A stretch of 64,000 bases of DNA, taken from positions 1 to 64,000 of the forward strand of contig WHUX01000194.1 of the NCBI GenBank assembly GCA_015179025.1, written 5' to 3'. The position numbers were made by a program, and so were the translations under genes. Within the stretch, counting starts at the first letter, position 1; every line of letters begins with the position of its first letter. The stretch is from Terfezia claveryi (lineage: Eukaryota > Ascomycota > Pezizomycetes > Pezizales > Pezizaceae). Positions 54,897-63,975 of the stretch are shown one piece after another. The notes under the pieces were generated by a model. The model was not told the origin of the DNA, ran no database searches, and saw only the letters and a list, made by a program, of their open reading frames with translations.

Positions 54897-56045
54897 ATGA
54901 CTACGCAATTTCAAGCAACTCCACTGACAGAATCCTCTATGGCAGCACACGATTCTCCACCAGTACCATTCTCGTTTGATGTGGAGTTCCCAATCCAGGT
55001 AGACAACCTGGAGCAATTCCAGTCTCTTCTCGACTCTTTCAAGCATAGACTGTTCCTCACTATAACAATTGTAGATCCTGTAACAACTTCCAGCACCTTC
55101 AAAATTCTCAAAACTAAAACATACAAACTCGGCAAACTGACGTGGGATCGGACTGAGAAGGTAATCACCGGGCCCGAGGAGGAGGTTCCAATCCCTGATC
55201 TGGTCTTCAACCCTGATGAGTACACTATCGAGGACCTCTGGACTGTCCTTGCAAAGCAGGGTAAGCTTCGCAAACTACGAGTATTGTTGATGGGAAGGAA
55301 AGTGAAAGGTTCTTTGGCAATGACCCTTATGAATAAGATGAGCAGGGAAAGAAATATGTGCCCCATAATCAATAGGGAGGATACTGCAAAGTGGCTCATC
55401 CTTCGGAAATATGTTTTTGATGAGTTATCTGAACTACAAAAAATTGAGTGGGGTTTACTATCGGGTCTGATGGTCGTGAGTAAGGGAGGGAGGTTGCTGG
55501 ATCCCAACTACAGTAACAAACAGGAAGTCCTAACAACCTCAAATCCTTTAACCACAGGACCTGTCACCAATATTTCCACCCTATACGCACACACAACCCA
55601 TAGAGCCGGTGAGTATCTACAGAGACTAGGGAACATCCCGCGTGTGCGGCGACGATCAATTACATCCGCCACGGACTCCCAGGCAACCCTTGCCTCATTA
55701 GAGGAGCGGGTGCGCCAGCTTGAGATGGGATCTCAGCTTTCTGTAAGTGAGGGGGCTCAAAGCTTCACCGGTAGGGGCAATGCCCAGCTGCCAAAGGATT
55801 TGGGAACAAACTTACCAGCAGGTGGAAGCCGGGGGGACAATCGTGAAGCTTCTGCTGTGCGATCGAGCTCAAGTACTCTTGGCCTTCAAGGATGTGAATT
55901 TTCAGACAGTGTCTATTACTCTGAAGACAGTGAAGACGGTGGTGAATTGTATGAGGAGCAGACGGGGTCTAAGTCCCAGTCGGTTTACAGTGACTGCCGG
56001 AGAGAGTGCCAGTCTCCAGTAGACTGGGTGGCTCTTGCAGACTGA
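54897..56045 (+). CDS. Intact orphan ORF, 382 codons
   Basis: Single-exon frame with A at -3 of the ATG. Residues about 25-55 form a proposed beta-helix start (FSFDVEFPIQVDNLEQFQSL). 75-135 are charged with TYKLGKLTWDRTEK and DLWTVLAKQGKLRKLRVLL. 165-190 are helical (WLILRKYVFDELSELQKIEW). 262-280 is a short coiled coil (ATLASLEERVRQLEMG). The last 80 residues are Ser/Gly-rich, then acidic (DSVYYSEDSEDGGELYEEQ). No signal peptide, no membrane segment, no catalytic motif that I know. The composition is protein-like and the long opposite frame (198 codons) is a shadow. It could be a lineage-specific host gene or a Gag/ORF1-like transposon protein. I cannot decide. Confidence 0.55.
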   Translation: MTTQFQATPLTESSMAAHDSPPVPFSFDVEFPIQVDNLEQFQSLLDSFKHRLFLTITIVDPVTTSSTFKILKTKTYKLGKLTWDRTEKVITGPEEEVPIPDLVFNPDEYTIEDLWTVLAKQGKLRKLRVLLMGRKVKGSLAMTLMNKMSRERNMCPIINREDTAKWLILRKYVFDELSELQKIEWGLLSGLMVVSKGGRLLDPNYSNKQEVLTTSNPLTTGPVTNISTLYAHTTHRAGEYLQRLGNIPRVRRRSITSATDSQATLASLEERVRQLEMGSQLSVSEGAQSFTGRGNAQLPKDLGTNLPAGGSRGDNREASAVRSSSSTLGLQGCEFSDSVYYSEDSEDGGELYEEQTGSKSQSVYSDCRRECQSPVDWVALAD

Positions 56046-56600
56046 AGTTAGTGGAATATATTTCTAATTTATCTGCGGTTTTTGCATTTCCAGGAAAGCT
56101 ATTTGTGCTCCTTTGTTCAATGCTGTTTTATACAATTTGCATTCCAGCATACTTACTACCCATTTCATTGTTTCCTAGCGATTCGTAGTGATTTATGTGT
56201 ACCCAGCGATCGTGAACATCCACGCACCGGCTGTTGCCGATGTCATCAATAGAAATATTCATTGGAATTGGCAGCTGTTCTTGGGTTTCATCTGGCTGTG
56301 AGCCATTTATTGACACAATTCCAGTATCATAGCATTAATTGTGTCCCAAAGAAATAAGATCGAAGAAGAATCGGTAGAATCGTGATTTGCAATAAGCACG
56401 TCATAGAGCGGTGTAGACTGTTACGAGAGCACTAACAATTAATCGTGATTCCCTTGTCTTCTATCTCCACTTGCGCCCCACTCAGGCATCCTTGCTGGCA
56501 TCTCTCTACCTCGGGGGTCGCCCGCTCCCAATGAAGGTTCCGTCAAAGTTCCAGACCTCATCATGACCTTGGGGATTGCGAGTACAGACTTTAGGGGAAA
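56046..56600. other. 3' flank of the orphan ORF; no gene
   Basis: No ORF of note. An A14 run lies at about 56598-56611 at the edge of the repeat X copy. Confidence 0.35.
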
Positions 56601-56772
56601 AAAAAAAAAAACCTAAAATTTCTCTCCTCCGAGTGCCCCGTGATTGGTAGCAGTAGCATTGTCTTGACCTGTGGATTTAGTCGATCATTCTTCCCCGGGT
56701 TGTCTTTTGTCTTTCTCCTGCCCGAAAGATCCTATTTAAGGATGTGGTTGGCTGCGTTAATTGGCGTGGGAA

Positions 56773-57073
56773 TGTTAAGCGACAAAAGAAACCCTCACGA
56801 TGACCAGGGCTCTTTGGCTTGATAATAGCTTGACGGCGTGTGTGGATTGTGTTCCGTTCAGTTCAGTTCAGTGTGACTCTTTTTCTTCGTCTCAGTGAGC
56901 GTGCGAGACTTGATTCTTATTCCACCAGCCAGGAGGGGCCTTTATAACCTCCTCGTAGCCTGACACTGACTAAACTAAGCTAGTAACGTTATCTATCTAA
57001 TGCAAACAACTCGGAAAGCTAAAATACACCCGATCCACTGGCCTCCTTATCGGGCAAATATCAGCCCGTAACA
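56773..57073 (-). repeat. 3' LTR of the young gypsy element
   Basis: 301 bp, TGTTA...TAACA. In element orientation the polypurine tract (57074-57084) precedes it. Confidence 0.95.
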
Positions 57074-57084
57074 CCCCCCTTCAT
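57074..57084 (-). other. Polypurine tract
   Basis: On - GATGAAGGGGG directly before TGTTACGGG. This is the usual primer for plus-strand DNA synthesis. Confidence 0.8.
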
Positions 57085-57400
57085 CAGGGATGGTTAGGAA
57101 TCATCCTGACCGTCCCATAACAACAAAGCTCTAGCTAAAAAAATAAAAATAACCCAACCACATACTAAAGAGCGGAGATGAACTAACGACATATTAAAGA
57201 GCGAAGATGAACTAACGACATATTCTACCTCATCCATCCACCCTATCCCCACATTGCTATGCTGCCGATTCCCTCAGGATAAACGGCTTCACTCGGTCTG
57301 TATGCCAACCTTTATGTATCGTCCCATTGGTCGTTTGGAAGTCGATCTTCCCCTTCGATGTGATATATGTGATTCGTGCCGGTCCCTTCCATCTATCTTC

Positions 57401-60400
57401 CTATGGGCTCCCCGGCTTATGCCTCTTAGAATAGTTTTGGAACAGTACCAAATCGCCAACAAGATAGTAGTGATCCCTCAGTTTGGCCTGGTATTGTTCG
57501 ACACGGTGTTCCCAGGCCTTCAATTGCCTCTCGGTTGCTAAGTGTCTAATCTCGTCCAACTTCTCGTTCCTGAGGAATACCATTTTGTCCTCATACCTCC
57601 CTACCTCCATTGGCAACACCAGGTTCTGGATAGCTGACCTCGGCTGATATCCGTATAGTAGCTGAAAAGGCGAATAACCCAATTGACCAATTTTCGAGTT
57701 GAAGGAGAACTGCGTAGGTTGAAGAAGCTTTTTCCAAGCCTTCGGATCTTGGTTTGCAAGCTTAGCTATGGACCATTTAACTGACCGAATAGCTCTCTCC
57801 GCTTTTCCTTGTGTCTTTGCCGTTCCTGGGCCTGCAAATACCCATCGGACTCCATTCTCTTCTGCCCATTCCATGCATTCATGGTTATGGAAGTGAGGGC
57901 CTCTGTCTGTATGTATGACTCTTGGAAACCCATGCCTAGCGCAATATATATCCAGTATCTTCACCGTAGCTTCTCCTGTTGCAGACCTGCAAGAGGCCAA
58001 ATCCAAGAAGCCGGTCATATTCTCAATCATCACCAGAGTATAAACGTGACCTCCCGCTGGTTCAAACGGTCCTGCGTAATCAATAGTAATCATCTCGAAA
58101 GGCTCAAGCATCACGATAGGCCTGAGTGGTTCAACCGGGAAATCTACCAGGTCCTGGCATTTTTGGCATCTCTCACAAGACCTACAATATTGTCGGCAGT
58201 CTTTGATCATTGTTGGCCAAGCATATCCTGCTTCCAATATCTTCCGGTAAGTAATCTCTGCTGCATAATGGCCAGCGCATGCGGAATCGTGAAAAGCTGT
58301 TAGGAGAGTAGAAATCTGGGTTTGTGTAGGGACCGCTCTCCAAATACTGTCATATCCCTCTAGCATTAACCTTCCCGTATTCTCTTCCATCCTATACCTT
58401 CTTGCCATCTTCCGAATTCTAGCCCTATCCGCGCTTCTCCAATCACCTGCAAAATCACCAGACAAAAGAAATCTCTTAATTCCCGACCTCCAACTATCCC
58501 ATGATCCTTCCGCTACCAACACCTCTCCCGTTGCCACTTCCTCACCAGCTCGCTTTTCCTCGCCAGCTCGCTTTTCCTCACCAGCTCGCTTTTCCTCGCC
58601 AGCTCGCTTTTCCTCGCCAGCTCGCTTTTCCTCGCCAGCTCGCTTTTCCTCGCCAGCTCGCTTTTCCTCGCCAGCTCGCTTTTCCTCACCAGCTCGCTTT
58701 TCCTCACCAGCTCGCTTGATGTTTTCCCATTCCGCTCTCTCTACCTCCTCTAGCAGTTCTTTCGGCACTCTGGACAACGCGTCCGGCACGATAAGGGTCC
58801 AACCTGGTACATGATGAATAGTGAAGTCAAACTCCTGCAGAGCCAGTACCCACCGATTTATCTTGTTATTGGTGGATCTCAGGTTATAGATATAGGTCAA
58901 ACACTGGCAATCTGTATAGAAGAAAATCTGTGTTCCATACAGAAGATGCCGATTCTTACTAGTGAAGTAGTATACTGCATAGGCTTCCTTCTCGGTTTGT
59001 GCCCATCTCTCCTGGGTTTTGTTGAGCGCTTTTGATAAGAAGGTAGAAGGGATAACCATTCGATACCGATCCATTGGAGTGACCTCACTGTCCTTGCTGT
59101 CCTTGCGAGCCAGCTGCCCGATAACGCACGAGATCGCCCATGGGCTTGCATCAAACATCATTACCACTGGGCGTTCTGGGTCGAACACCTGCAGAGTAAC
59201 ATTCATTTGGATATCCGTGACCAATTCCATCATTCTCAGCTGATCTTCTTCTGTCCACTCAAAAACATAGTCTTTCCCTGGCATCCTTTTGCCCTTTCTA
59301 CCTTTCGGGCCTGGCTGTATACCTGCTCTAACTCCCCCCTTCCACCCTCGTAGTTTCTCACTCATGAACTTGGTTTTATCAGATAAGCTCGGAATGAATT
59401 TTGCCAGCCATCGGATTGCAGCTAGGCTCCGTTCGATATCCTCTGGGCTGGTAACTGGTGTTCTAAACAAGGTGGAAAACTTATCTACCAATTCCGGTGA
59501 TTTGGAGATTCCTCTCTGAGATACCACATGCCCTAGCATCTTCTGTGTCCGCATAAGTAGAGGTGATTTTCTTGGGTTAATAGAGGCATTTGCTTTCCTA
59601 TACCTTGGAAAAACCACAAATTCTAATAAATCTAGCTGATCATCAATGGCTTTATTTAGCTGACCTCCTGGTTGTCCACTCGCCGTATCGAGATTGTCTA
59701 AGTAGAACTGTAGGTTAGGCCCGACTACATCTCCAAAAACTATACGCATGAAATCTGAATATATGCCTGTGGCACCCTGCAATCCGAAAGGCATATAATT
59801 CCAAACGAATGCTCCTTCTCCTGGTACTATAAATGCTGTCAAGTATATTGAGTCATGATCCATTGGTATGCAGTAATACCCTGAAAACCCATCAATGCCG
59901 CTATAGACAAGCCTCCCCGCCAGGGCTTGTAGCACCTCATCTAGGCCTCTTAATTGGCCAACTCCCTTCTCCGAAATCGAGTTCAAGAAGATATAGTTTA
60001 TGCAGAGTCTAAACGGATCTGCTGAGTTATGCTTGATGGCTAGTTTGATATCTGATGACATCTCTGTTTCTCGGATGCGTGATATCAAATTGGCTTCCTC
60101 CAGCTTGGCCAAATAGCCTACCAACCATTCCCGCTCTTTATGTGCTAACCGGACCTTTCGATTCTGAACCTTCGTCCTTGCATCTTTTTTTAGCTGAATC
60201 CGGTGTTTGAGGATATGCGTGTGTCTCATCTCAAGCACGTTAGTAGCCACCCATGGCCTGATTTCTTCCAATATCCGGTATAGTCGCCTTCGTTGTATCT
60301 CTGATACTCCCTCCAAATTGACCTTCCAGGTGATATCTCCAATGACCACGTCCTCGATTCCCTCATCGATCCCAGTAGGCATATCGTCGAAAATATCTTC

Positions 60401-63259
60401 ACCTTCCGCTCGTTCCAGTTGATGAACGTGCTGTTCCTCGGACGTTCTCAATACCAGGTTTCCCGCCCAAGCCCCGTTTTTCCTTGACTTTGTCAGTTTT
60501 CCAACTCTGGCAAAATATTGTGAAATGGCCTTCTGCATTCTCTCTTCCAAGGCCGACCTATTTCCCATCTCAACCCCTTCATCCGCTCGCAACCCAACCC
60601 CTTCATCCGCAACCTCCACCCAAATGGCTAATGCGCGTGCTAGCACTCGAGGGGTCACCTTCAGATGCTTTACTGTATATGGGGTATAGTCAGTAGTGGC
60701 ATAGATCAGGCATTTCTCACTTTTGGCAGTCTCCGAAAACATCCATTTGCGGCCTCCGACATATCTCCTTCCCTCTAGAAGTATAGGTGGGCCATTCATT
60801 CTTGGGACTTCGATATAATCATGGCGCATACCAACTTTTGCATCAATTATAGCCAGGAAGGGCTTTCCCAGCAAAACCTCATAACCCCCGCCCACTCTGC
60901 AAATTAGTAGGGTATGCTCTGCCACCACTCCTTTCCCCAAGTCAATAACTATCTTCACCCACCCTTCCACGGTACTTTTTCCTCCAATTCCAGTAATACT
61001 CATCTCTCGTTCTGGCTTGATCACTGTATATCCTGTATTCTCCCGCAAGATCTTAGTAGACAGTTCTGGACTCACCAACGAGCACGTTGCTCCACAATCT
61101 AATAAAACATCTTGGTTGAAGGTTTTCCCAAAGAAAGCCCCTACAAGGAAGGCCGGTGACCATTCCTGTTCCTCTTCTTCTTTAGCTGCCACATTCGCCC
61201 TTCTCAGTGGCTGCACTCTTATAGTATCCTCCATTTCGTCCGACTCCGACTCTGGGTCCGAAATGAGCTCTGGTTCGGGTTGAGGTTGAGGCTGAGGTTG
61301 AGGCTCTCTCCTCGGTATGTTCCTTCTCGTATTGGCCGGCTGCGGCACTTCTCGTTCGTTCTCAGACTCTGGCTCTGCCTGGTTTTGTGGTGGGTTTAAG
61401 CTTTTAAAGAGCTTTTCCCTGAACTCAGCTGACTCCATACATAACTGGCGTATTGGTACCGTTATCACTGTATCTTCTACCCACTTGTCTGCTTGAACAA
61501 AAGGCCTCTCTTGGCCTCGTTGTTGGCGGGTCTTGCGCCTGTCGGCTGGTGATGGGTATATAGTATCTGGATTTCCTCTAGCTGGGTAAGCTTGGAGATC
61601 ACTTCTATCCCCAGTCTGGTGAACCTCAATGTCTCGAGCCTGATACGTACTGGTATCTCGGGCCTGATGAATGCTGGTATCTCGGGCCTGATGAATCTCT
61701 ACCGTCATCCCAAACCCAAACTCATACTCCTCCTCTTCATATAACCCTTGGGTGCGTGCTGCTGATTTGATTGTCAGATTGCTCATTCTTGCCGTGGCTA
61801 TCCGTTGTTGCCATGCGGTTGGGGCTGGGACACCCTTCTGAACTCGCAGTTGTTCTCGTTCTTCGTCATTCCTTGCTGCTTCCTTACAGGCTCCCGCGTG
61901 GTGACCAAACTCCCAACAATTCCAACACAATACCTGTGTCATCCTTGGGTTGCCTCCGTTTCCTTGTCGGTTTCCCGAACTCCTAGGATTCCCTGAAACT
62001 GGATTTCCTGCATTTCTTGGATTTCTATTATTGCCTGTATTTCCTGTATTGCCACTTATGAGCTTTTTCTGGGATTCGACTAGCATTTTCTCTCTGCCTA
62101 AAGCCTCGTCAAGCCTTCTCTGCAGTTCGGCCTTTTCTTGTTGGTATTTAGCGGCTTGTTGTCGGTGCCGCTTCGCTGATTGGTCGAAATCCTCGGTCGT
62201 GGGGTTAGCAGAGCTGCCCGCCTTGTACTTCTTCCGGTTATCCGCAAAAATCGGGTCTTCCCCTAGCTTGTGCTTTACCTCCGCTGTTCTGACCTTCTTC
62301 TTCGTCTCTTCCCACGTCTCACTTCGAAACTCCCTGTTATCCTTCACATACAACTTCATTAGTGCCGGATCCAGGCCAGAAACAAACGTCTTGATCTGGT
62401 TATAGGGTGTCATGATAGTAGCCAACTGCGTTGCTGACACCTTATCCCTGATGTCCTCAAAGCAGGCCACATACTCATCAACTGGCTTTCCTTCTTGCTT
62501 GAGGATCTTCAGCTGGATAGCCACCAGCTGTGGTGTCGTTTCTTTATCTCTGTCCCCATATTTCTCATTCAATCGTTGTGCGAGCTGTTGGTAGGTAGCG
62601 ATATCGTCTTCCTCCTGTTCTGCCAACCACGACTGAGCTCCTATAAACTTCCGCCCATCTATTCCTTTTGCTGGTGGTGTGGTTGGATCCTTCAATATTG
62701 CCAGCAAGAGTTCTCGCTTCATTTCGTCGTCCATAGCTGCTCGGTTCTCTACCGATCCTGCATTATCATGCAGCCTTACCATAGTTTCAAAGGATCTCTG
62801 AAACCCCTTGAACTTCGCAGTCCCATTAAACTCTTTGTTAATAATGGACGTAATGTATTGGGTTCGCAACTGTTCAGCCTGGGCAGCCATCTCGTCTTCT
62901 ACCTTCCTCAATTCTGGCTGAAACTCGGGCTGTTCGTGTTCTCGCTGCTTGTGTTCTCGCAAGGATACGGCTATTGTTGGATTCTCACAGAAAGCCTGTA
63001 GATATCGTTGATATGTGGTCGAGTCCTGAGTCCACTCAAAGAAGAAGATTGGGGGTATAAGGCCTTGGTCGTTCTTTCCTTGGTTTGTGTACAACTCGGG
63101 ATGTCGTTTGAGGTTCTTTGCTGATAACTCCAATACCACCTTCGGCAAGGTGGTCGTAGTGAAGTTCTTTGATACAATCTTTCTAACAACTGCCTTCTCT
63201 GATGCCGGTAACCTGCTATACTCGAATTCAGTTTGCTTGCCGAAATAGAAGAGCCTCAA
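57401..63259 (-). CDS. Gag-Pol polyprotein of Ty3/gypsy element
   Basis: 1952 codons, Gag and Pol fused in one frame. Order: capsid region 1-430 with KFKGFQRSFETM. Zinc knuckle CWNCWEFGHHAGAC at 444-457. A QP-repeat spacer near 655-670. Protease DCGATC (D721). RT with DGFSGYY (D1123) and YLDNLD at 1186-1191. RNase H Asp at 1370 (FDASPWA) and 1450 (YTDCQ). Ten KRAGEE repeats 1514-1573. Integrase finger H1657, H1664, C1692, C1695. Integrase core D1727, D1785, E1821 (D,D-35-E). The RT box has Asn where YxDD has the second Asp. A TAG (57401-57403) stops the frame just before a GPY/F-like EDRWKGPARI, after which 47 more codons stay open to 57257. Expected role: particle formation, protein cutting, cDNA synthesis and integration. 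Confidence 0.93.
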   Translation of the reverse strand: MRLFYFGKQTEFEYSRLPASEKAVVRKIVSKNFTTTTLPKVVLELSAKNLKRHPELYTNQGKNDQGLIPPIFFFEWTQDSTTYQRYLQAFCENPTIAVSLREHKQREHEQPEFQPELRKVEDEMAAQAEQLRTQYITSIINKEFNGTAKFKGFQRSFETMVRLHDNAGSVENRAAMDDEMKRELLLAILKDPTTPPAKGIDGRKFIGAQSWLAEQEEDDIATYQQLAQRLNEKYGDRDKETTPQLVAIQLKILKQEGKPVDEYVACFEDIRDKVSATQLATIMTPYNQIKTFVSGLDPALMKLYVKDNREFRSETWEETKKKVRTAEVKHKLGEDPIFADNRKKYKAGSSANPTTEDFDQSAKRHRQQAAKYQQEKAELQRRLDEALGREKMLVESQKKLISGNTGNTGNNRNPRNAGNPVSGNPRSSGNRQGNGGNPRMTQVLCWNCWEFGHHAGACKEAARNDEEREQLRVQKGVPAPTAWQQRIATARMSNLTIKSAARTQGLYEEEEYEFGFGMTVEIHQARDTSIHQARDTSTYQARDIEVHQTGDRSDLQAYPARGNPDTIYPSPADRRKTRQQRGQERPFVQADKWVEDTVITVPIRQLCMESAEFREKLFKSLNPPQNQAEPESENEREVPQPANTRRNIPRREPQPQPQPQPEPELISDPESESDEMEDTIRVQPLRRANVAAKEEEEQEWSPAFLVGAFFGKTFNQDVLLDCGATCSLVSPELSTKILRENTGYTVIKPEREMSITGIGGKSTVEGWVKIVIDLGKGVVAEHTLLICRVGGGYEVLLGKPFLAIIDAKVGMRHDYIEVPRMNGPPILLEGRRYVGGRKWMFSETAKSEKCLIYATTDYTPYTVKHLKVTPRVLARALAIWVEVADEGVGLRADEGVEMGNRSALEERMQKAISQYFARVGKLTKSRKNGAWAGNLVLRTSEEQHVHQLERAEGEDIFDDMPTGIDEGIEDVVIGDITWKVNLEGVSEIQRRRLYRILEEIRPWVATNVLEMRHTHILKHRIQLKKDARTKVQNRKVRLAHKEREWLVGYLAKLEEANLISRIRETEMSSDIKLAIKHNSADPFRLCINYIFLNSISEKGVGQLRGLDEVLQALAGRLVYSGIDGFSGYYCIPMDHDSIYLTAFIVPGEGAFVWNYMPFGLQGATGIYSDFMRIVFGDVVGPNLQFYLDNLDTASGQPGGQLNKAIDDQLDLLEFVVFPRYRKANASINPRKSPLLMRTQKMLGHVVSQRGISKSPELVDKFSTLFRTPVTSPEDIERSLAAIRWLAKFIPSLSDKTKFMSEKLRGWKGGVRAGIQPGPKGRKGKRMPGKDYVFEWTEEDQLRMMELVTDIQMNVTLQVFDPERPVVMMFDASPWAISCVIGQLARKDSKDSEVTPMDRYRMVIPSTFLSKALNKTQERWAQTEKEAYAVYYFTSKNRHLLYGTQIFFYTDCQCLTYIYNLRSTNNKINRWVLALQEFDFTIHHVPGWTLIVPDALSRVPKELLEEVERAEWENIKRAGEEKRAGEEKRAGEEKRAGEEKRAGEEKRAGEEKRAGEEKRAGEEKRAGEEKRAGEEVATGEVLVAEGSWDSWRSGIKRFLLSGDFAGDWRSADRARIRKMARRYRMEENTGRLMLEGYDSIWRAVPTQTQISTLLTAFHDSACAGHYAAEITYRKILEAGYAWPTMIKDCRQYCRSCERCQKCQDLVDFPVEPLRPIVMLEPFEMITIDYAGPFEPAGGHVYTLVMIENMTGFLDLASCRSATGEATVKILDIYCARHGFPRVIHTDRGPHFHNHECMEWAEENGVRWVFAGPGTAKTQGKAERAIRSVKWSIAKLANQDPKAWKKLLQPTQFSFNSKIGQLGYSPFQLLYGYQPRSAIQNLVLPMEVGRYEDKMVFLRNEKLDEIRHLATERQLKAWEHRVEQYQAKLRDHYYLVGDLVLFQNYSKRHKPGSP
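58541..58720 (-). repeat. 18-bp coding tandem repeat, ten copies (KRAGEE)
   Basis: The word CTCGCTT occurs every 18 bp from 58549 to 58711 on +, encoding KRAGEE ten times on -. Copies differ only at a silent G/A position. It sits in the linker between RNase H and the integrase finger. Confidence 0.95.
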
Positions 63260-63394
63260 CGCAGCCTTGGCCAGTACTCCGCAAGTACTGGTGTTGTTGC
63301 GTAGGATACTACACTCCTCCTCGGAGTCTCGGTAGAACTGATCCAGTGTTGTAGATACGGGTTTTCAGTCGTTGTTGTTATTGTGCCGCCGCCT

Positions 63395-63409
63395 CGCCTT
63401 TGGCTCCAG
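63395..63409 (-). other. Primer-binding site
   Basis: On - the sequence after the LTR is C then TGGAGCCAAAGGCGAGG. It starts with TGG, complementary to the CCA end of a tRNA. I do not assign the tRNA species. Confidence 0.6.
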
Positions 63410-63709
63410 TGTTAAGCGACAAAAGAAACCCTCACGATGACCAGGGCTCTTTGGCTTGATAATAGCTTGACGGCGTGTGTGGATTGTGTTCCGTTCAGTT
63501 CAGTTCAGTGTGACTCTTTTCTTCGTCTCAGTGAGCGTGCGAGACTTGATTCTTATTCCACCAGCCAGGAGGGGCCTTTATAACCTCCTCGTAGCCTGAC
63601 ACTGACTAAACTAAGCTAGTAACGTTATCTATCTAATGCAAACAACTCGGAAAGCTAAAATACACCCGATCCACTGGCCTCCTTATCGGGCAAATATCAG
63701 CCCGTAACA
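63410..63709 (-). repeat. 5' LTR of the young gypsy element
   Basis: 300 bp, identical to the 3' LTR except for one T fewer in a T run. Holds GTTCA/TTCAG triplet repeats and the promoter. Confidence 0.95.
63575..63586 (-). promoter_or_regulatory. TATA box of the gypsy LTR promoter
   Basis: On -: GGTTATAAAGGCC inside the 5' LTR. Transcription of Gag-Pol would start shortly downstream within the LTR. Confidence 0.5.
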
Positions 63710-63842
63710 GGAATTATGAAAGCGACTTGGGTGACGATGACGGCCCTGATGTGAGCGGGAATGGTGATTGGACGGGCAGAAGGTATGGGAGTTATTCCCG
63801 TGTGGATTGGGCGGCGGCGGACTGAAGATGCCAATTCAGTAT

Positions 63843-63975
63843 GAAAGGAAAAAAATAAAAATAAAACCTAAGATGCCGTCGATCTTTGCCAACCAAACAC
63901 CCTTGTATTTCGACCCAGGTTCCTATAAGGTGAATGGGGGTGAGGTTTCTGGAATCAAAGGATACAGTAAATATC
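63843..63975. other. Flank between repeat X and an LTR-like copy
   Basis: Begins with an A-rich run, then unique sequence without an ORF. Confidence 0.3.

Larger units (their letters stand above)
56773..63709 (-). mobile_element. Young Ty3/gypsy retrotransposon, nearly complete
   Basis: 6937 bp on -. LTRs (56773-57073 and 63410-63709) differ by one T in a T run. The ends are TGTTA...TAACA. A 4-bp duplication GGAA lies at 56769-56772 and 63710-63713. A primer-binding site starting TGG follows the 5' LTR by one base, and the purine tract GATGAAGGGGG abuts the 3' LTR. One Gag-Pol ORF fills the interior. No chromodomain is seen. The near-identical LTRs imply a recent insertion, with two coding defects described under the ORF. 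Confidence 0.96.
56612..63842. repeat. Dispersed repeat X, copy 3, split by a gypsy element
   Basis: The left part 56612-56772 and right part 63710-63842 join into a copy of the repeat at 38675-39150. GGATGTGGTTGGCTG...GTGGGAA meets TTATGAAAGCGA, versus GTGTGGGAGTTATGAAAACT in copy 2. This gives the pre-insertion site independently of the LTRs. Confidence 0.8.

Noticed and set aside
54911..55507. 198-codon ORF on -
   Set aside because: Shadow of the 382-codon + ORF; Ser/Leu-rich composition is typical of antisense translation.
58501..58719. Phe/Pro/Leu repeat ORF on + and Lys/Ser/Glu repeat ORF in another - frame
   Set aside because: Alternative frames of the 18-bp repeat inside Gag-Pol.
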